Part shown: positions 1-7,194 of the stretch, piece by piece
How positions within the stretch are numbered: the first letter of the stretch is position 1
Layout: each line of letters starts with the position of its first letter
Source: an uncultured Actinomyces sp.
GTDB taxonomy: Bacteria > Actinomycetota > Actinomycetes > Actinomycetales > Actinomycetaceae
NCBI GenBank assembly: GCA_900554605.1
Contig: USHU01000032.1
Location: 1-8,654, forward strand
Length of the DNA: 8,654 nucleotides
Direction: 5' to 3'
Program-made: the position numbers and the translations under genes
The notes under the pieces: generated by a model
What the model saw: only the letters and a program-made list of their open reading frames with translations
Database searches by the model: none
Told to the model about the DNA's origin: nothing

Positions 1-2186
1 TCGACTCGATTTTGATCGACGAGGCGCGTACCCCCTTGATCATTTCTGGCCCGGCCTCGGGTGATGTGAACCGCTGGTACACCGAGTTCGCGCGCATCGC
101 CAATATCCTGGTGCGCGATGAGGACTATGAGGTCGACGAAAAGAAGAAGACTATCGGCGTTCTGGAACCCGGCATCGATAAGGTTGAAGATCAACTTGGC
201 GTTGAAAACCTTTACGAGGCCGCAAACACCCCGCTTATTGGTTTCTTGAACAATGCAATCCGCGCTAAGGAACTCTTCCATCGCGATCGCGATTACATCG
301 TCGACGGGGGAGAGGTCCTGATCGTTGACGAGCACACCGGGCGCGTTCTTCCGGGTCGTCGCTACAACGACGGAATGCACCAGGCAATCGAGGCGAAGGA
401 AGGGGTGCAGATCCAGGCTGAAAATCAGACCCTGGCGACCATTACCCTTCAGAACTACTTCCGCCTCTACCCCGAAGGCTCGCGTTCGGGCATGACCGGT
501 ACCGCCGAAACCGAGGCTGCGGAATTCGCATCGACCTACAAGATCGGTGTCATCCCCATTCCGACGAACCGTCCGATGATTCGAAAGGACCAGCCCGACT
601 TGGTCTACCCGACCGAGGCCGGTAAGTTCCGTGCAATCATCGATGACATTGAAGAACGGCACGCGGCTGGCCAGCCTGTCTTGGTTGGTACCGCATCGGT
701 TCAAAAGTCCGAGCTCTTGTCGAAGATGCTCAAGGAACGCAAGATTCCTCACCAGGTCTTGAATGCGAAGCAGCACGCTCGCGAAGCTCAGATTGTTGCG
801 ATGGCAGGCCGAAAGGGCGCTGTGACCGTTGCGACGAATATGGCTGGTCGTGGTACCGACATCATGCTGGGTGGTAACTCTGAGTTCCTCGCCCAGGCTA
901 ACTTGGCAGCTCAAGGTCTTGACCCGAAGACGGACGCAGAAGAGTACCGCCGCGCGTGGCCTGAAGCGCTTGCCGAGGCCGAGGCCGCAGTTGAGGCTGA
1001 ACGCGAAGAAGTTCGCGAGCTCGGTGGCTTGTACGTCCTGGGTTCCGAGCGCCACGAGTCCCGTCGTATCGATAACCAGCTGCGAGGCCGTAGTGGTCGT
1101 CAGGGCGATCCCGGTGAGTCGCGCTTCTACCTGTCGATGCAAGACGACCTCATGCGTCTCTTCTCCTCAGGTTTGGCGCAGCGCATCATGGCCTCGGGCG
1201 CATACCCCGAAGACATGCCGCTGGAAAACCGTGTGGTGACGCGTTCAATCGCCTCCGCTCAACACCAAGTTGAGGCACGAAACTACGAAATTCGTAAGAA
1301 CGTCTTGAAGTACGACGATGTGATGACTGATCAGCGTGAACTCATCTACGCTGAACGTCGCCGCGTTCTGGAAGGCGAAGACTTGAAGCCCCAGATGAAG
1401 GGCTTCATGGAGTCTTTGGTTTCCGGAATCATTGCGGAGAAGACCAACGGTCTATCGCCTCGTGAATGGAACCTGAAGGAACTGTGGGATACCCTGCGCG
1501 GATACTACCCGCCATCGGTCACCGCCGAAGAGGTTGCAGAGCAATACGGCGGCGTTGGCTCGCTGACGCGCGAGGACCTTATGCGCGAGGTTCTGGGCGA
1601 TATTCACACGCAGTACGAAGAAGCCGAAGATCAGCTCAATCAAAATCCGCTGGCAATTCAACAATTGGGCGATGAACCCATGCGTACGCTTGAGCGTCGC
1701 GTGGTGATTGCAACGGTTGATCGTTTGTGGCGCGAGCACCTCTACGAGATGGATTACCTCAAGGAGGGTATCGGTCTTCGTGCAATGGGTCAGCGTGATC
1801 CTCTTGTTGAATACAAGGACGAGGGCGCGCAGATGTTTAACGCAATGATGGACCGCATTCGTGAGGAATCCGTCCAGCAGGTCTTCTCCTATGCGCATCA
1901 GTTCCAGCTTGCCTATGAACAGGCTCGTGAGCGTGCCGCCACAGAGGAAGCTGTTCAGGAAGGCGACAGTGCTGAAGCCGAGCTCAGTGAAGAAGCCCGT
2001 CGTAAGGCCGCGGAAACTGAAGAGCGAGCCATTGAACGTTCAGCTTCTGTTATGGGAGACGTCGGCCAAGAAAAGAGTTCGACTCGCCTGAGCTACTCTT
2101 CCGCTGAGGAAGAGGAAGGGACAACTTCCTCTGAGGGAGCCAATCGCGCTCAGCGTCGCGCAGCGAAGAAGCGCAAGAAGCGCTGA
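1..2186 (+). CDS. secA: Preprotein translocase ATPase SecA (SecA1 type), 5' end missing
   Basis: SecA is the motor ATPase that drives unfolded preproteins through the SecYEG channel at the cytoplasmic membrane. The gene is already open at the left edge; the first whole codon is at base 3. It begins at [16 protein letters not shown], which directly follows the DEAD-box Walker B motif, so about 210 N-terminal residues including Walker A lie outside. What follows is canonical: the preprotein cross-linking domain, MTGTAETE near 495-518, [11 protein letters not shown] at 831-863, and the arginine-finger motif [13 protein letters not shown] ending at 1115. Then come the helical scaffold and wing, with [23 protein letters not shown] and RDPLVEYK near 1725-1820. 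After about 1910 the protein becomes a charged, Glu/Ala/Ser-rich linker and ends in a basic tail, [13 protein letters not shown]. There is no CxC-CH zinc motif at the C-terminus, which is common in actinobacterial SecA1 (family knowledge). The intact wing and tail argue against SecA2. Stop TGA is at 2184-2186. Confidence 0.98.
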   Translation, partial: DSILIDEARTPLIISGPASGDVNRWYTEFARIANILVRDEDYEVDEKKKTIGVLEPGIDKVEDQLGVENLYEAANTPLIGFLNNAIRAKELFHRDRDYIVDGGEVLIVDEHTGRVLPGRRYNDGMHQAIEAKEGVQIQAENQTLATITLQNYFRLYPEGSRSGMTGTAETEAAEFASTYKIGVIPIPTNRPMIRKDQPDLVYPTEAGKFRAIIDDIEERHAAGQPVLVGTASVQKSELLSKMLKERKIPHQVLNAKQHAREAQIVAMAGRKGAVTVATNMAGRGTDIMLGGNSEFLAQANLAAQGLDPKTDAEEYRRAWPEALAEAEAAVEAEREEVRELGGLYVLGSERHESRRIDNQLRGRSGRQGDPGESRFYLSMQDDLMRLFSSGLAQRIMASGAYPEDMPLENRVVTRSIASAQHQVEARNYEIRKNVLKYDDVMTDQRELIYAERRRVLEGEDLKPQMKGFMESLVSGIIAEKTNGLSPREWNLKELWDTLRGYYPPSVTAEEVAEQYGGVGSLTREDLMREVLGDIHTQYEEAEDQLNQNPLAIQQLGDEPMRTLERRVVIATVDRLWREHLYEMDYLKEGIGLRAMGQRDPLVEYKDEGAQMFNAMMDRIREESVQQVFSYAHQFQLAYEQARERAATEEAVQEGDSAEAELSEEARRKAAETEERAIERSASVMGDVGQEKSSTRLSYSSAEEEEGTTSSEGANRAQRRAAKKRKKR

Positions 2187-2212
2187 TTTATCGCTGCAAC
2201 CGGCCTTTTGAT

Positions 2213-2250
2213 GGCGGCGTGCACCATTAGGCGCACGCCGCCCCTGTTTT
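2213..2250 (+). terminator. Rho-independent-type terminator after secA
   Basis: A perfect 10-bp GC-rich stem, GGCGGCGTGC (2213-2222) with GCACGCCGCC (2233-2242), encloses a 10-nt loop. A T-containing tail, CCTGTTTT, ends at 2250. It lies 27 bases after the secA stop and before the convergent gene that ends at 2262. On the minus strand the hairpin is not followed by a T run, so it most likely serves secA. It may still act as an mRNA 3' hairpin for the opposing gene. Confidence 0.85.
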
Positions 2251-2261
2251 ATCTGCTACTC

Positions 2262-2729
2262 CTAAAGGACATCCAAGGCGGTGACGATCCATCGATTTTT
2301 GAAAGTCTGGAGGCGCATGGAAACAACATGGCGACCTTCTCCTTGTGCGACGATCACACATGATTCGACAACTGTGTGCGAGGTCTGGCTAATATGCCAC
2401 TGCACGGGATGGCATGCTTCTCGTCGAAAGGCGCGTCGATCCCTCTCGACGATCGTCACGAGGCGTTTGTACAGTGGCGGTATCAACCATCGTTGGAGTT
2501 GCTGATGCGGGCGAATGTGTAAAAGAACTTCCATAATTCCTCACGCCAAACCGATCGACCACTGGCATAGATTTGTGATCTCTGGCCTCCTGGGAAGTAA
2601 GGGGCTTTCTGTGCTCATGTAGGTTTTCATATTCTCTTGGACGCTGTGCGTTGTATCTCGGCTGAGATCCCAACTGATACGGAAAATATGATCGGCTGGG
2701 GGGACGAATACTCGCGAACTTCGTGTCAT
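2262..2729 (-). pseudogene. Rv3235-family protein (DUF6459-type) interrupted by an in-frame TGA
   Basis: The minus strand carries one 156-codon frame from ATG at 2729-2727 to TAG at 2264-2262, with a single internal stop, TGA at 2543-2541. Codons 1-62 precede the TGA. After it come GGA ATT and then ATG at 2534, opening 90 codons. The downstream part shows the Rv3235-family pattern as I remember it: a helix (IMEVLLHIRPHQQLQRWL), PPLYKRLV, a stretch ending VVESCVIV, then RHVVSMRLQTFKNRWIVTALDVL in separate strands, close to the usual 'EVL.G.RP..QL.RWL' and 'RLe...gRWrvtaLe' blocks. The residues just before the TGA, CQWSIGLA, fit the start of the same helix, so homology seems to cross the stop. 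CGA to TGA (Arg) would be the simplest change. The start at 2729 has a strong GAGGAG seven bases upstream. It may be a pseudogene, a pair of coupled ORFs, a readthrough case or a sequencing error. The family's function is unknown to me. It is convergent with secA. Confidence 0.75.
2535..2543 (-). promoter_or_regulatory. Stop/Shine-Dalgarno overlap before internal ATG
   Basis: On the minus strand the premature TGA (2543-2541) is part of TGAGGA. The GAGGA (2542-2538) is Shine-Dalgarno-like and lies three bases before an in-frame ATG at 2534-2532. The spacing is shorter than usual. Ribosomes stopping at the TGA could nevertheless restart here and make the 90-residue C-terminal part of the Rv3235-like protein. 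Reinitiation is inference; the arrangement is seen directly. Confidence 0.4.
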
Positions 2730-2736
2730 GGAAATG

Positions 2737-2742
2737 CTCCTC
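2737..2742 (-). promoter_or_regulatory. Ribosome binding site of the Rv3235-family gene
   Basis: GAGGAG on the minus strand is separated by seven bases from the ATG at 2729-2727. This near-ideal Shine-Dalgarno supports 2729 as the original translation start, upstream of the internal TGA. It shows that the 62 codons before the stop belonged to a translated gene. Confidence 0.7.
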
Positions 2743-2792
2743 GAATATCGTGTGGGGATGGGGGACGCTTCGTCATTGAGGCGTTAATTTGG

Positions 2793-2821
2793 AGTCTTCT
2801 CGCATGAAGGCCATGTGTCAA
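2793..2821 (-). promoter_or_regulatory. Possible promoter for the Rv3235-family gene
   Basis: The minus strand has a perfect TTGACA (2821-2816), then a 17-base spacer and AAGACT (2798-2793) at the -10 position. The -35 is consensus, but the -10 keeps only the A at position 2 and the T at position 6 of TANNNT. It would give a leader of about 55-60 bases before the GAGGAG and ATG. The weak -10 keeps confidence low. Confidence 0.25.
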
Positions 2822-3104
2822 TCGACTTTTCGCCCCTCATGGAGGCAGATTGAAAAGCCAACTGAATGTGTGAAGTATGGAAAATATGTCTGCTTTATGT
2901 GGGCTGCTCGCGGTTCTTGAGTAGCACGAGTGAACGTCTTGCAGTGGTAGAACATTCATTTTTGCTGCATAAGTATCGATTAAAATTGAGAAAACGTGCA
3001 GAGAGTGTTGGGAAAACTTTCAGAAATAGTGTTGTGGATTGCCGGTACTCGCTTGCTCTCATGTTCTACAATCGCGCGATGCTTAAGTAAACACACATAA
3101 GAAG

Positions 3105-3132
3105 ACGGGCAGAAACTCTTGTTTCTGCCCGT
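3105..3132 (-). terminator. Perfect 12-bp hairpin, likely terminator of the HTH gene
   Basis: ACGGGCAGAAAC (3105-3116) pairs perfectly with GTTTCTGCCCGT (3121-3132) around a 4-base TCTT loop. It begins 23 bases beyond the stop of the minus-strand HTH gene. The tail on the minus strand is CTTCTTATGTGTGTTT and on the plus strand it is TTGTTGG, so neither has a strong T run. Position favours termination of the HTH transcript. This would separate the HTH gene from the Rv3235-like gene downstream. Confidence 0.75.
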
Positions 3133-3155
3133 TTGTTGGAATTAAGAGAAGGACT

Positions 3156-3362
3156 CTAGGCGCTGTGGCTTAGGCGCGCACGAGATTCTGCATATTGTTC
3201 TTGGATAAACTCTTCGAGGACGGATTCTTCAACACGCCACATGCGCTTTCCTCCCAATTGAATGGCCGGTAGCTCGCCGGAATTGACCAGCGAGCGCGCC
3301 GCGGAAAGCGTGATGTTGAGTGTCTCGGCGACCTCGGCGAGAGTGAGGAATCGTTGATTCAT
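3156..3362 (-). CDS. Small excisionase-type (HTH_17) helix-turn-helix DNA-binding protein
   Basis: A 68-residue protein that is almost entirely one winged helix-turn-helix domain of the MerR/excisionase type. Residues 6-18 (LTLAEVAETLNIT) form the first helix and turn. Residues 19-29 (LSAARSLVNSG) fit the recognition helix. ELPAIQLGGKRMWRVEESVLEEFI forms the wing and last helix, followed by a short charged tail. Such proteins bind DNA and often act as transcription factors or architectural proteins. No phage integrase or other mobile gene is nearby, so an actual excisionase role is unlikely. The placement, next to an Rv3235-family gene and a DUF6912-like gene, matches a small HTH protein I recall from many actinobacteria. 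The ATG at 3362-3360 fits the expected N-terminus. No Shine-Dalgarno precedes it; CAAAAT lies seven bases upstream, so the mRNA may be leaderless. Its target is unknown. Confidence 0.88.
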   Translation of the reverse strand: MNQRFLTLAEVAETLNITLSAARSLVNSGELPAIQLGGKRMWRVEESVLEEFIQEQYAESRARLSHSA

Positions 3363-3620
3363 GGGTTCTATTTTGCCATTTTTTCTGGCGAATTTGCAGG
3401 GGGAGAAGCGCTTAGTTTTGACCTATTTGTGCAGATCGAAAGCGATTAGGCGCCGTGCATTACGGTTGATGTAGGTGTATTAAATTCTCCTTATGTCATT
3501 CAAGTCAATTTGCTTTTATTCAGTTTGTTTTAGTCCGTGCTAGTTGGTTTCTGACTGTGTACGGAGTGCAGAGGAAGCGGCATAAGGGACATGGCGCAAA
3601 ATTGTGCATACACTGGTGCT
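3363..3620. other. Divergent intergenic region between HTH and DUF6912-like genes
   Basis: About 258 bases separate the two divergent starts and no gene is visible. The left end contains CAAAAT (minus strand, 3375-3370), a possible -10 for the HTH gene. The right end holds the candidate promoter of the DUF6912-like gene at 3586-3614. The middle, around 3475-3540, is AT-rich. An 8-bp palindrome AAGCGCTT lies at 3406-3413, with no partner copy seen. Confidence 0.5.
3586..3614 (+). promoter_or_regulatory. Candidate leaderless promoter of the DUF6912-like gene
   Basis: GGGACA (3586-3591) lies 17 bases before TACACT (3609-3614), which fits the actinobacterial -10 consensus TANNNT. Only six bases, GGTGCT, separate the -10 from the ATG at 3621, so transcription would start at or next to the start codon. 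There is no Shine-Dalgarno in that space, which agrees with a leaderless mRNA. An imperfect palindrome, GCGCAA-AA-TTGTGC (3594-3607), fills the spacer and could be an operator. Confidence 0.5.
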
Positions 3621-4094
3621 ATGCGCATCTATTACCCCTTCCTGGGAAGCGAACTGGCCCAGGGAAACTTTCCTCCCCGCAATGCCTATTGCGTCCGTCC
3701 CGACGCTGGTTTGCACGGCGAAGATTTAGAGGTTGCTGAAGACGATGCGCGTACACTTGCCGCGCTAGACTCACTTGCCCTTCTGCGAGATGAAGAATCG
3801 GGTAGTTCCAGCAGATGCATTATTGCTGCTGACATCGAGGGGCTTTCTTGGGAAGAGTACGATGGCGATGTCGCTCAAACCTCCCCGTGCACGCCCGATA
3901 GCGACTCGATTGCCGCCTACTTCATTGATCCTCCAGATGCTGCTCCTGCTGTGCGGAAGGTTCTTCGTGCTCAGACACAAGATGACGCCGACGAGGCCGT
4001 CGCGCAGCTGTGGGAAGAGAGCCTGGAGTGGTACGCGCCCGAAGAACGCGAACTGCTGCTACGCGTGCTGGAGTCGATGAACGAGAGGGCGTGA
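3621..4094 (+). CDS. DUF6912-like protein of unknown function
   Basis: A soluble, acidic protein of 157 residues. The start MRIYYP matches the 'MRVYxP' opening I recall for DUF6912 proteins, so I chose ATG 3621 over the in-frame ATG at 3591, which would add ten residues of unlike character. A conserved-looking block follows in the middle: ALAALDSLALLRDEE-type helix (residues about 45-59), then a strand CIIAADIEGL (about 65-74), typical of the family's 'rrVVlAaDvp' segment. The C-terminal third has a strand AAYFIDPPDA, then helices containing ADEAVAQLWEESLEWYAPEERELLL. No signal peptide, membrane segment or catalytic motif is visible. Family members sit near secA in other actinobacteria (recollection), and their role is not known to me. 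It is divergent from the HTH gene and convergent with sbcC. Confidence 0.8.
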   Translation: MRIYYPFLGSELAQGNFPPRNAYCVRPDAGLHGEDLEVAEDDARTLAALDSLALLRDEESGSSSRCIIAADIEGLSWEEYDGDVAQTSPCTPDSDSIAAYFIDPPDAAPAVRKVLRAQTQDDADEAVAQLWEESLEWYAPEERELLLRVLESMNERA

Positions 4095-4139
4095 CTGAGC
4101 TGTTATCGCGGCTAAGGGTCTGAGCTATGCGCGGCTAGG
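4095..4139. repeat. Tandem imperfect direct repeat between convergent gene ends
   Basis: Copy one, CTGAGCTGTTATCGCGGCTA plus AGG (4095-4117), and copy two, CTGAGCTATGCGCGGCTAGG (4120-4139), share CTGAGCT, then a variable A/T-containing spacer, then CGCGGCTA and a purine run. Copy two contains the sbcC stop (TAG on the minus strand, 4137-4135). The first copy starts on the base after the DUF6912-like stop. It could be an old short duplication. No convincing terminator hairpin is present here. Confidence 0.55.
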
Positions 4140-7100
4140 AAGCTCGGATTGAAAGCGTCGAGCCTTCACCTTCACGCCACCTCACTTCGATCTGGTCAGG
4201 AATCTGTCTGGCCATTTCGTCGACATGACTGATCACGCCGATGCAACGATCGCTTTCGCGAAGCGCAAGAAGCTGGGACATGACGATGTCGAGGGTGTCC
4301 AAGTCCAGGGAACCGAATCCCTCGTCGATGAACATGCTTGACAGAGTAATTCCGCCGCTTTCAGCCATGACGACATCTGCAAGTCCCAATGCAAGGGCAA
4401 GAGAGACATAGAAAGTTTCACCACCCGAGAGCGTGGAGGGATTTCGTTCTTCTTCAGACTCATGATCGAGGATAGACAGCCCGAGGCCATTCTTACGCGA
4501 ACGGGTCGCGTCTGTATCGCTTCGGCGGAGTTCATATCGCCCATGAGATATTTCGGCTAGGCGTGGATTTGCTGCGGCGATGAGCTCTTCAAAACGAGAC
4601 ATGAGAATCCACGAACTTAAGGGAACCTGGTGAAGGCTGGGGCCCGTTCCACTTGCTAGTTCTGCGAGGCGTTGCTTGGGGTATCCGCTCTCAAGGGCAG
4701 AAGTCAAAGCTGAAAGAGCATTTTCGACATTGCTCAGTGAACGTTGGATTCCCTGACGATGTGCCTGAATCGAGGCGACGTGATCTGTTGCAGCAAGGAG
4801 AGCATTTTCTGCGTCCTCGAGTGAGGAGGCAATAGCCTGGCAATCAAGCGGAGATTGTCCTTCAAGCCCCTGCAATCGCTCGGATTCAAGGGCTTGTCGG
4901 GTCGCAAATAGATCCTGATCGTACTCCTGAATGATTGCGACCTTGGCGCTGAGATCGGATAGAAGGGGGAGTTTACTTCGCAAGAGCTCGATACCGCTGG
5001 AATCCGGACTCAGCCCTGCACCTTCGAGGGCTTCTAGTAGGAAGTCTTGAGTTTCCCTTAGGCGTTGTTCTGCTTGCTGATAGCGTTGAAGCGCTTCACG
5101 GGAACGCTGATGTGCCTGAGTACTGTCTTCGAGGGAAGAAGTCCACTCTTCGAGTGATGTGTGACCCTGCATGAGCTGAGTAAACACGCTTGTCTCTTCA
5201 TCGATACGCAAGAGAAGATCCGTGTTTTCTTGGCGCAGATGAGAGAGTCTCTGCGTTTGTGAGGCCTTGGTGGCGATCAGGTTCTTTTCGCTTTCCTCGC
5301 ATTCGGCAAGGGATTCTTGAATGGACTGCTGCGAATCTGCGAGTGAACGTAGATCCGCGATTTGGGTCGTGAGCTCGTTGAGCTGGGCTTTCACAGAAGC
5401 GCTATCACCTTGAGCTTGTTCATCCAGCGTTGCAATCTGAGCCGAGCAGCTCGAGTGCTGAGTAGTAAGTTCGTGGAGACGCTTGTCAGCAGCCGTTGTG
5501 GCCTTCTCGAGAGCCTCAAGTTGCTCACGACTCATGCTTTCTTCCCCCTCGAAACGAGCGGGCTGGGGATGGGTCGTAGAGCCACAGACGGGGCACGCAT
5601 CTTCTTCTCGCAGGGTAGACGCAAGCGAAGCTGCGGTTTCACGAAGCCATAGGTCTCGCGCGGCATGTGATCGCTCTCCGCACGTGCGGGCAAGGCGTGT
5701 CGCTTCCTGAATATCGCTTTCAAGATGAACGAGCTGCTCGCGGAGATGATCTACCCGTTCCGCAGCCTCAAGGCGCGTGGAAAGCTGATGACAGCTGGCT
5801 TCAACATCGTGAAGTACGGAAGCCGCCGTGCGTGCAGCCTCTAGTTTGTCGCGGAGCTGCGCACCTTGCATCTGCACCGATTGGATCTGGAAATCAGCGT
5901 CCTCCACAGTCTTTGCGCATTGTTCGTACTGAGTCATGCACTCTTTCTGCTCACCACGGAAGCTCGTCAGTTGAGCCTGCGCCTGCAACGCGTGTGCCAA
6001 GGACTCGCGTTGCTCCTGGAGATTACGCTCACGTTCATCAAGAAGAGTATGGAGCTCATCAAGCTGAAGATTCTCAGGGGTGACCTGCAGGGGCGCAAAG
6101 CACTCAGAGAGCGCGTAGAAGGCCCGCTCACGTGCATCACGAGCTGAATCATGTTGACGTAGCGGGAGTTCGAGTGGCTGGAGAAGATGAAGCTCTGCGA
6201 CGCTACTGCGCACAGCATCAATGTCCTGAGCGCGCTCAAGCAACTGATCATGGTGGTCAAGAAGCTGTGCGCGTTCAGTGAGACGCTCATTGAGGTCGCG
6301 TGCCTTCGTTAGTTCCGCACTCAGCTGGCGAGACCTCTCTTTTTGTGAGAGACGGGCAGCGTTTGCCTGTTGCGCATCCTCTTCAAGCTGAGCATCTAAG
6401 CGAAGGCGAAAATCAGAAAACTCCGTATTGAGAGATGAGCCTGGCGTGAAAGTGTCAAGAGAATCCGCAAGAGTGCGAAGTGTACATGCCCACTCTTGGC
6501 CAAGATGAGAATGAGAGACATCATCGAGCAAAGAATCCAATGAGGAACGTGCCTGTTGCCTAGCCTGAACGATTGAATCATGTGCGTCTTTCGCCTGTTC
6601 ACGGAAGGCATCTTGGAGGCTCTGGAAAAACTGAGTTCCGAAAATATCACGAAGGATCTCTTCGCGTTCGATGGATTTCGCCGTCAAAAAACGAGCAAAT
6701 TGCCCCTGAGGTAGAACGACGGTTTGGAGGAATTGGTCTTTCGTGAGTCCGATGAAGGTGGTCATCATCGATTGAGCATCTATGATCGAGCGACTCAAGG
6801 GCTCAACCGTTGAAAAACCTGATGGATCATCCGAATTGCGTACGACGCGCTCAAGAATCAGAGTCGGATTGACCGGGGTGCTCCGTCCTTCTTTTACATA
6901 CTTTGGTGTTCTGCGAACTCGGTAGATACCCGAGGACACTTCAAAGACAAGGGTGACGAAAGACGGATCATTGGGGCCGCAATATGAAGAACGCAAACGG
7001 TTTTTTGCCCCCTCGCTGCCACTTGCCACATCCCCATAGAGCGCGAAAACAATCGCATCGATCAAAGTGGTCTTCCCCGAGCCGGTTGATCCTCGAAGAA

Positions 7101-7194
7101 GGAAAAGACCCGAATCAGTGAAACGCTCAAAATCGATGTATTGGCGCTGTGCAAAAGGACCGATACCAGACAATTCCAAGGTTAAAAGTTTCAT
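4135..7194 (-). CDS. sbcC: SbcC, Rad50-type ATPase subunit of the SbcCD nuclease
   Basis: SbcC is the SMC-like ATPase that, with SbcD, opens and cuts DNA hairpins and blocked or double-strand ends in the cytoplasm. The protein has 1019 residues, within the usual range. Walker A is GSTGSGKT at 35-42. The Q-loop region VLPQGQF has its Gln at 163. A long coiled-coil arm follows, rich in Glu, Gln, Leu and Ala. The zinc hook CPVCGS has cysteines at 534 and 537, close to mid-protein, and the returning coiled coil follows. The signature LSGGE is at 922-926, Walker B FIDEGFGSLD has its Asp at 957, and a switch histidine lies in VISHVDEM near the end. All key residues are intact. The ATG at 7194-7192 overlaps the sbcD stop as ATGA, so the two are likely translationally coupled. 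The end is convergent with the DUF6912-like gene. Confidence 0.97.
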   Translation of the reverse strand: MKLLTLELSGIGPFAQRQYIDFERFTDSGLFLLRGSTGSGKTTLIDAIVFALYGDVASGSEGAKNRLRSSYCGPNDPSFVTLVFEVSSGIYRVRRTPKYVKEGRSTPVNPTLILERVVRNSDDPSGFSTVEPLSRSIIDAQSMMTTFIGLTKDQFLQTVVLPQGQFARFLTAKSIEREEILRDIFGTQFFQSLQDAFREQAKDAHDSIVQARQQARSSLDSLLDDVSHSHLGQEWACTLRTLADSLDTFTPGSSLNTEFSDFRLRLDAQLEEDAQQANAARLSQKERSRQLSAELTKARDLNERLTERAQLLDHHDQLLERAQDIDAVRSSVAELHLLQPLELPLRQHDSARDARERAFYALSECFAPLQVTPENLQLDELHTLLDERERNLQEQRESLAHALQAQAQLTSFRGEQKECMTQYEQCAKTVEDADFQIQSVQMQGAQLRDKLEAARTAASVLHDVEASCHQLSTRLEAAERVDHLREQLVHLESDIQEATRLARTCGERSHAARDLWLRETAASLASTLREEDACPVCGSTTHPQPARFEGEESMSREQLEALEKATTAADKRLHELTTQHSSCSAQIATLDEQAQGDSASVKAQLNELTTQIADLRSLADSQQSIQESLAECEESEKNLIATKASQTQRLSHLRQENTDLLLRIDEETSVFTQLMQGHTSLEEWTSSLEDSTQAHQRSREALQRYQQAEQRLRETQDFLLEALEGAGLSPDSSGIELLRSKLPLLSDLSAKVAIIQEYDQDLFATRQALESERLQGLEGQSPLDCQAIASSLEDAENALLAATDHVASIQAHRQGIQRSLSNVENALSALTSALESGYPKQRLAELASGTGPSLHQVPLSSWILMSRFEELIAAANPRLAEISHGRYELRRSDTDATRSRKNGLGLSILDHESEEERNPSTLSGGETFYVSLALALGLADVVMAESGGITLSSMFIDEGFGSLDLDTLDIVMSQLLALRESDRCIGVISHVDEMARQIPDQIEVRWREGEGSTLSIRAS

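Larger units (their letters stand above)
2730..3104. other. Intergenic stretch with no supportable gene, AT-richer
   Basis: About 375 bases separate the Rv3235-like start from the hairpin at 3105. By hand count, 2861-3090 is roughly 42% GC, clearly below the flanking genes. A 74-codon open frame on the plus strand (2866-3090) has no Shine-Dalgarno at a usable distance, and I recognise nothing in its predicted product. The leader and probable promoter of the Rv3235-like gene lie at 2730-2821. I found no tRNA, long repeat or recognisable protein remnant in the rest. Confidence 0.55.

Noticed and set aside
1452..1898. 148-codon minus-strand frame inside secA
   Set aside because: It lies opposite highly conserved SecA scaffold and wing sequence and is a reverse-strand shadow.
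2265..2522. Plus-strand frame after secA that reads like a protein with one internal TGA (NNMATFSLCDDHT, then FDNCVRGLANMPLHG)
   Set aside because: It is the complementary phase of the minus-strand Rv3235-like gene, which has a family match, a start and a ribosome binding site. The plus frame has no start, no match and several further stops.
2541..2543. Selenocysteine or programmed recoding of the TGA
   Set aside because: No Sec-type hairpin is evident just after the TGA, and the aligned family position does not suggest cysteine. Simple mutation or reinitiation is more economical.
2389..2673. 94-codon minus-strand open frame
   Set aside because: It overlaps the Rv3235-like gene in another phase and has an Arg/Thr/Ser-rich shadow-like composition with no recognisable motif.
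2930..2990. tRNA-like GCAGTGGTAGAAC resembling a D-arm
   Set aside because: No matching T-arm with GTTCGAATC-like sequence and no acceptor stem could be found around it.
2866..3090. 74-codon plus-strand open frame ending just before the 3105 hairpin
   Set aside because: No Shine-Dalgarno at workable distance, no recognisable motif, and low-GC sequence where open frames arise by chance. The hairpin is better placed for the HTH gene. It is kept only as a remote possibility.
3156..3362. Excisionase of an integrated element
   Set aside because: No integrase, attachment repeats or phage genes are nearby. The protein matches a chromosomal actinobacterial HTH type.
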